This document shows positions 6,896 through 10,000 of a stretch of DNA of 10,000 bases, one piece after another (position 1 is the first letter of the stretch; each line of letters starts with the position of its first letter). A program made the position numbers and the translations under genes. Below the pieces are notes generated by a model that was not told the origin of the DNA, searched no databases, and was given only the letters and a program-made list of their open reading frames with translations. Origin of the DNA: Actinidia chinensis (lineage: Eukaryota; Streptophyta; Magnoliopsida; Ericales; Actinidiaceae); assembly GCA_009663005.1 (NCBI GenBank), contig CM018888.1, positions 3,399,112 to 3,409,111 on the forward strand, given 5' to 3'.

Positions 6896-7960
6896 GTTCA
6901 ACAAAAGTAGGGGCAATAGTTGCAAAAAAAATATGGTGATAATGAAGGTACTGTTCAAGGGAAAAAAAAATATGGGTTAGGTGCAAAATAGGCAAGGAAA
7001 ACATAGGAAAAAAAAATGGGGTAGGGGCTTTATCAGACCAGGAAAAAGGGGTAAAACGTAAAAAAAAAATTGGGTAGAGGGCAAAATTGGCCCCAACAAA
7101 AAAATTGAAAAAAAAAGGGGTACGGGCCAAATCGGGAAACAAATTGGTATTGACAAATCGGAAAAATAAAATGGTGGCTGATTGTGTTCACTAAAAAAAA
7201 AAAGGGGAAATTCAGCAAAGATATTAAGAAGGGCAAAATCGGAAAAAAAAGGTAGGGGAAATCATAAAAAAAAATATTGGTTAAAAGTTCAAAAATAAAA
7301 ATTGGGGGGTAGGGGAAAATAGGCAAATAAATAGAAAAAAAATGATTCGGGGCAAAATTGGCAAAAAAATGTGGCTAGGGCAAAAAATCGTCCAAAAAAA
7401 TTGAAATCAAAAAAATGGATAGGGGCAAGGGGCAAAATAGGGGCAAAATCAAAAAAAAAAACGTCTGCTTGGCAAACATAAAAAAAAACAAAATGGAAAA
7501 AAAAAATTATGGCTAGGGACCAAATGAAAAAAAAGTTGATGGTAAACAAACCTAAAAAAAATTATGGTAAGAAAAAAAAGACAACGTGGGACAAAATCAA
7601 AAAAACAAACGAAAAAAAAAATTATGGCTAGAGGGCAAATTGGAAAGAAGTTGGGGGGTAAACAAACTAAAAAAAATGTGGTAAAAAAAATTATTGTTCC
7701 TCAAAAGAAATGAAAAAAATGATTAGGCAAAATCGTAAAAAAATACGTGGGGGAAAATCGAAAAAAATAAAATGAAAAATTATGGTTAAGGGCCAATCTG
7801 AAAAAAAGTTGGTGGTAAAAAACTCTATGGGACCAATTGTATTATTAGTACCTCTATGGACCAATCTGTACTTAAACAAACATTCTAGTTACTGAAACTG
7901 AAGCTGTAATTTACCTTAAAAAATTGAGAAGGGCAAAATGGGAAAGAAAGTTTGGTGTAA
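6896..7960 (+). repeat. Degenerate purine-rich array of about 1 kb
   Basis: The plus strand is a long series of A runs (6-10 nt) alternating with short variants of gggcaaaatcgg, attatggctaggg and agttggtggtaaacaaa. Unit length drifts between roughly 25 and 60 bp, so it is a decayed array and not a clean satellite. The plus strand is overwhelmingly A and G. All minus-strand open frames here are phenylalanine-rich by-products of the A runs. Confidence 0.7.
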
Positions 7961-8111
7961 CAATGTTTTACTATTCACTCCCATTTATTAGTATATATAT
8001 ATATTTGCTGTGTCCCCACCGTGTCGTATCCTGCATTTTTTAAAAATTGCTGTGTCAGCGTATCGTATCCGTGTCCGACACGACACACGTGTCCGTATCC
8101 ATGCTTCTTAG

Positions 8112-8119
8112 CCATAGAT
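8112..8119. repeat. Right target site duplication (ccatagat)
   Basis: Identical to 6339-6346. The bases beyond differ on the two sides, so the duplication is eight, not nine or ten. Confidence 0.7.
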
Positions 8120-8218
8120 GCATCTAATGCTGTTTAGTTTTAATTAGAAAGTAAAGAAATGATAGTCATCATTTGGATGCTTGGTCACATGTTAGCGTAT
8201 GTCCAAGAAGTGTTAGTA

Positions 8219-8263
8219 TTGACACAGACATGACACCCTAATTTGTGTCTCCATGCATCTTAG
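8219..8263. mobile_element. Relic end of a second GGACAC-family element
   Basis: The stretch with gacacagacatgacacc and ending gtgtctccatgcatcttag resembles the right end of the 1.77-kb element (gtgtccgtatccatgcttcttag at 8089-8111). No matching left end is seen nearby. It may be a truncated older copy next to the newer insertion, or a local duplication. Confidence 0.4.
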
Positions 8264-8287
8264 ATTATGTGCTTGCCATTATTCAAG

Positions 8288-8485
8288 AGTGATGATTGTC
8301 ACACTCCCTTTTTATACAATTTCACTCTTTTTTTTTGGCTTTATTAGGGGAAATTACTCAAACGTCCTTCTATGTAGTTAAAAGTACAAGTAATATAGAA
8401 TATAAATACCAGGGTGTTTAAGTAATTTCACCCAATAAAGAAAAAAAGGGAGTGCAATTGAGAAAAGGGAAGTGTGAAAATCACT
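8288..8485. mobile_element. MITE with long inverted arms, about 0.2 kb
   Basis: The left arm (agtgat..ttgtcacactccctttt, then ttcactcttttttttt, tttatta, ggggaaattactcaaac) is matched on the opposite strand by the right arm (agtgatttt cacacttccctttt, then ttgcactcccttttttt, tttattg, ggtgaaattacttaaac). The arms run about 75-80 bp and would fold into one long hairpin. There is no coding capacity and no target duplication clear enough to assign a superfamily. Several base changes between arms indicate age. Confidence 0.75.
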
Positions 8486-8605
8486 ATCCTAATTCAAACA
8501 TGGTGCATATTGAGCGCTGATACTTTGCTTGGTGCTAATGATTACATGCGCATTGAGTACATGAAACGCATACCCAATTTTTTTCTTCTTCTTATTTTGT
8601 CTTAC

Positions 8606-8613
8606 CCCCAAGG
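8606..8613. repeat. Left target site duplication (ccccaagg)
   Basis: Identical to 9774-9781 and adjacent to the element's left end. Confidence 0.75.
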
Positions 8614-8767
8614 CAAGGTTGTCAATCGTGACTCGAATCGAGAATCCATGACACTTTTTCGAATCGTGATCGAATCGAATCGCTAATCGAGCGCTTCTGA
8701 TCAAGGTGCGCGTGTTCAATAGTGGGGGCGGATTTTGAAAGTAATTATATTGCATGACTATTTAAAA

Positions 8768-8798
<31 letters not shown>

Positions 8799-9773
8799 TG
8801 TGTTACATCAATTTAAGTTCGTTTCTTCCATCATAGTATCATTAATATGATGATCAATGTGGTCTAATAGGCAAGACCTTGCTTTAATACAGTTATGCCT
8901 CCATTGAAATGTGTCGTTGGATTAATGTCTATATAATTGAGGTCCATAAAGTTCAGCTTCAATAACGGTGTCAACAGAAAATAAAATATTTGTCAACAAC
9001 CCAATTGCAGATAAGAATGGTAACTAGGCATTTCAACTATGAATGGAACCATTTTTGAGACCCATTCTATGGGGTTTTGGCTGAAATTTAACGTCCATAG
9101 AGAGCCCATACACCAACCCTATAGGACAGCCTAGTGCGAAAAGAAATAGAGCGATAGAGGAGAAACAAAGAAGAAGAAAATAGAGCGAAATGATGAGTTC
9201 CTTTCGACCAAAGTCGAAAAGAAGAAGAGAAATAAGAAGCGCAAGCAGCAACTACCTGACCCACGAAGAAGACATTTCACTCTAAATCGCTCTCGTCGTA
9301 AACGTTGAGTAAATGACTCTCTTAGATTTAGTTTTGTCTATTTTTTCTCCAAAGGTTAGTGCATAATTCATGACAATTTGTTTCTAAGTCTTAAACATCT
9401 CCCCAAAATGTATTTGGATATTTTTTAAAAACAATAAGAAAATGGTTGAACCATCCTTTACATCTCTAATCACCAAAATTACCAACAAATTATGCAAAAT
9501 GTATGTTATTTTTGTGCTAAACACTCTAATGAAAGTTTTTCTCTGTTTCTACTAAAAATGAAGTAAAAATACTCCGAATGGGGGTGGAATAGAACAATTT
9601 AACAGAATCCCATGAATCGCACTTGGGAATCGATCGTGAATCGAACCGAATCGTAAGATTAAGTAACCGATTCTTTCCCAGACCTATTCACTTATAGATT
9701 CGAATCGTTTTTGTTGCTTGAATTATGAATCGAATCGTGAACTAATCGTAATCGTACGATTTTGACACCAGAG
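8614..9773. mobile_element. Non-autonomous hAT-like element with GAATCG-rich ends
   Basis: The 8-bp repeat ccccaagg lies at 8606-8613 and 9774-9781. The left end reads caaggttgtcaatcg and the right end, on the minus strand, ctctggtgtcaaaatcg, imperfect inverted repeats. Subterminal regions at 8625-8695 and 9611-9760 are full of gaatcg/cgattc words in both directions, the layout hAT transposases are known to use for binding. An 8-bp target duplication is the hAT hallmark. The 0.9-kb interior has no transposase. It holds a purine-rich stretch (9140-9245) with a small perfect hairpin, tttcgac-caaa-gtcgaaa (9202-9219), and otherwise AT-rich DNA. Confidence 0.75.
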
Positions 9774-9781
9774 CCCCAAGG
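9774..9781. repeat. Right target site duplication (ccccaagg)
   Basis: Identical to 8606-8613. Removing the 1.16-kb element and one copy would join 8613 to 9782, the probable empty site. Confidence 0.75.
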
Positions 9782-10000
9782 TATCCAATATATACTCAAC
9801 TCAAGTCCTATCCCAGCCGGAATAGTACTTCCTTTTTCACTTATATGAATTTGGTTTCATGGGACTTTTTATTATGCTTTTAGAATTAAAGTTTTATTTG
9901 CAGGTTCTTTGATGTAATGACGTTTAACTCTGATTTGTACCTTAATTTTGGCATTAAACTGTATTTTGTAAGTTAGATCTTTACTCAACTAAACCATTAA
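9782..10000. other. Unassigned right flank
   Basis: AT-rich sequence without a supported gene. A tttatttgcag|gt at about 9892-9904 resembles a splice acceptor, but nothing downstream looks like conserved coding sequence. Confidence 0.4.

Larger units (their letters stand above)
6821..7992. mobile_element. Probable nested insertion carrying a CCCGTGC hairpin and a purine-rich array
   Basis: The left edge reads atatactagtgggag and the right edge, on the minus strand, atatactaataaatgggag, so the two ends are imperfect inverted repeats sitting in TA-rich target sequence. Just inside the left end lies a perfect hairpin (6838-6856). It has no coding capacity. The limits are approximate because the TA runs blur any target duplication. 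I cannot place it in a named superfamily. Confidence 0.5.
6347..8111. mobile_element. Non-autonomous DNA transposon with GGACAC-rich inverted ends
   Basis: The 8-bp direct repeat ccatagat flanks the element at 6339-6346 and 8112-8119. Just inside, the left end reads ctaggaagcacggacac and the right end, on the minus strand, ctaagaagcatggatac: inverted terminal repeats with three mismatches in 17. Both subterminal regions (6347-6440 and about 8009-8111) are dense in ggacac/gtgtcc and cacgtg words in inverted arrangement. Eight-bp duplications fit hAT elements; MULEs usually make 9-bp ones, so hAT is the better but uncertain guess. No transposase frame is present. The interior carries a second insertion at about 6821-7992. 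Confidence 0.72.

Noticed and set aside
6822..7879. Several minus-strand open frames of 60-106 codons, very rich in phenylalanine
   Set aside because: They are translations of the complement of the A-rich array; no conserved motif and composition explained entirely by poly-A runs.
8474..8755. Overlapping open frames on both strands
   Set aside because: They span the MITE edge, unrelated flank and the hAT-like element end, three unrelated sequences.
9033..9251. Minus-strand leucine-rich open frame that looks like a membrane protein
   Set aside because: Antisense of an aagaag-type purine stretch inside a transposon; hydrophobicity follows from composition.
1..10000. CRISPR array, operon, tRNA or rRNA genes
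   Set aside because: No regularly spaced identical repeats with unique spacers, no cloverleaf or rRNA similarity; the content is that of plant nuclear DNA.

Overview
The window is intergenic or intronic nuclear DNA of a flowering plant. It is AT-rich, has no intact conserved host gene that I can recognise, no rRNA or tRNA genes, and is built almost entirely from old mobile and viral sequence: a miniature LTR retrotransposon, relics of an endogenous plant pararetrovirus (Caulimoviridae, most like Florendovirus), and several non-autonomous DNA transposons. The species cannot be named from the sequence.

Layout. 1-437: a TRIM-type element on the minus strand, cut by the window edge, with terminal repeats of about 123 bp, a primer binding site and a polypurine tract. 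438-1507: decayed non-coding DNA with a perfect 22-bp palindrome and a purine-rich stretch. 1508-about 5090: the viral block. On the plus strand there is a decayed coat protein gene with a CCHC zinc knuckle (1524-2840). It runs straight into a viral RNA-end region (polyadenylation signal, leader, first codons of ORF1). On the minus strand a second, oppositely oriented piece holds a possible polyprotein tail, a decayed ORF2 with a coiled-coil N-terminus, the intergenic promoter with a TATA box, the same RNA-end region and the start of ORF1. The two pieces meet face to face, so the RNA-end regions form a 160-170 bp inverted repeat around a 41-nt centre.

5093-6338: no supported gene; one weak, once-interrupted minus-strand reading frame. 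6347-8111: a 1.77-kb element with inverted GGACAC-rich ends and an 8-bp target duplication. It contains a nested insertion (about 6821-7992) filled by a strongly purine-biased degenerate array. 8219-8263: a probable relic end of the same family. 8288-8485: a 0.2-kb MITE with long inverted arms. 8614-9773: a 1.16-kb hAT-like non-autonomous element with GAATCG-rich ends and the 8-bp target duplication CCCCAAGG. 9782-10000: unassigned flank.

Nothing here looks like a working operon or pathway. The most notable structure is the head-to-head viral junction. The homology between its arms begins about where the TATA box predicts transcription to start, and one arm joins a coat protein gene directly to that point with no promoter in between.
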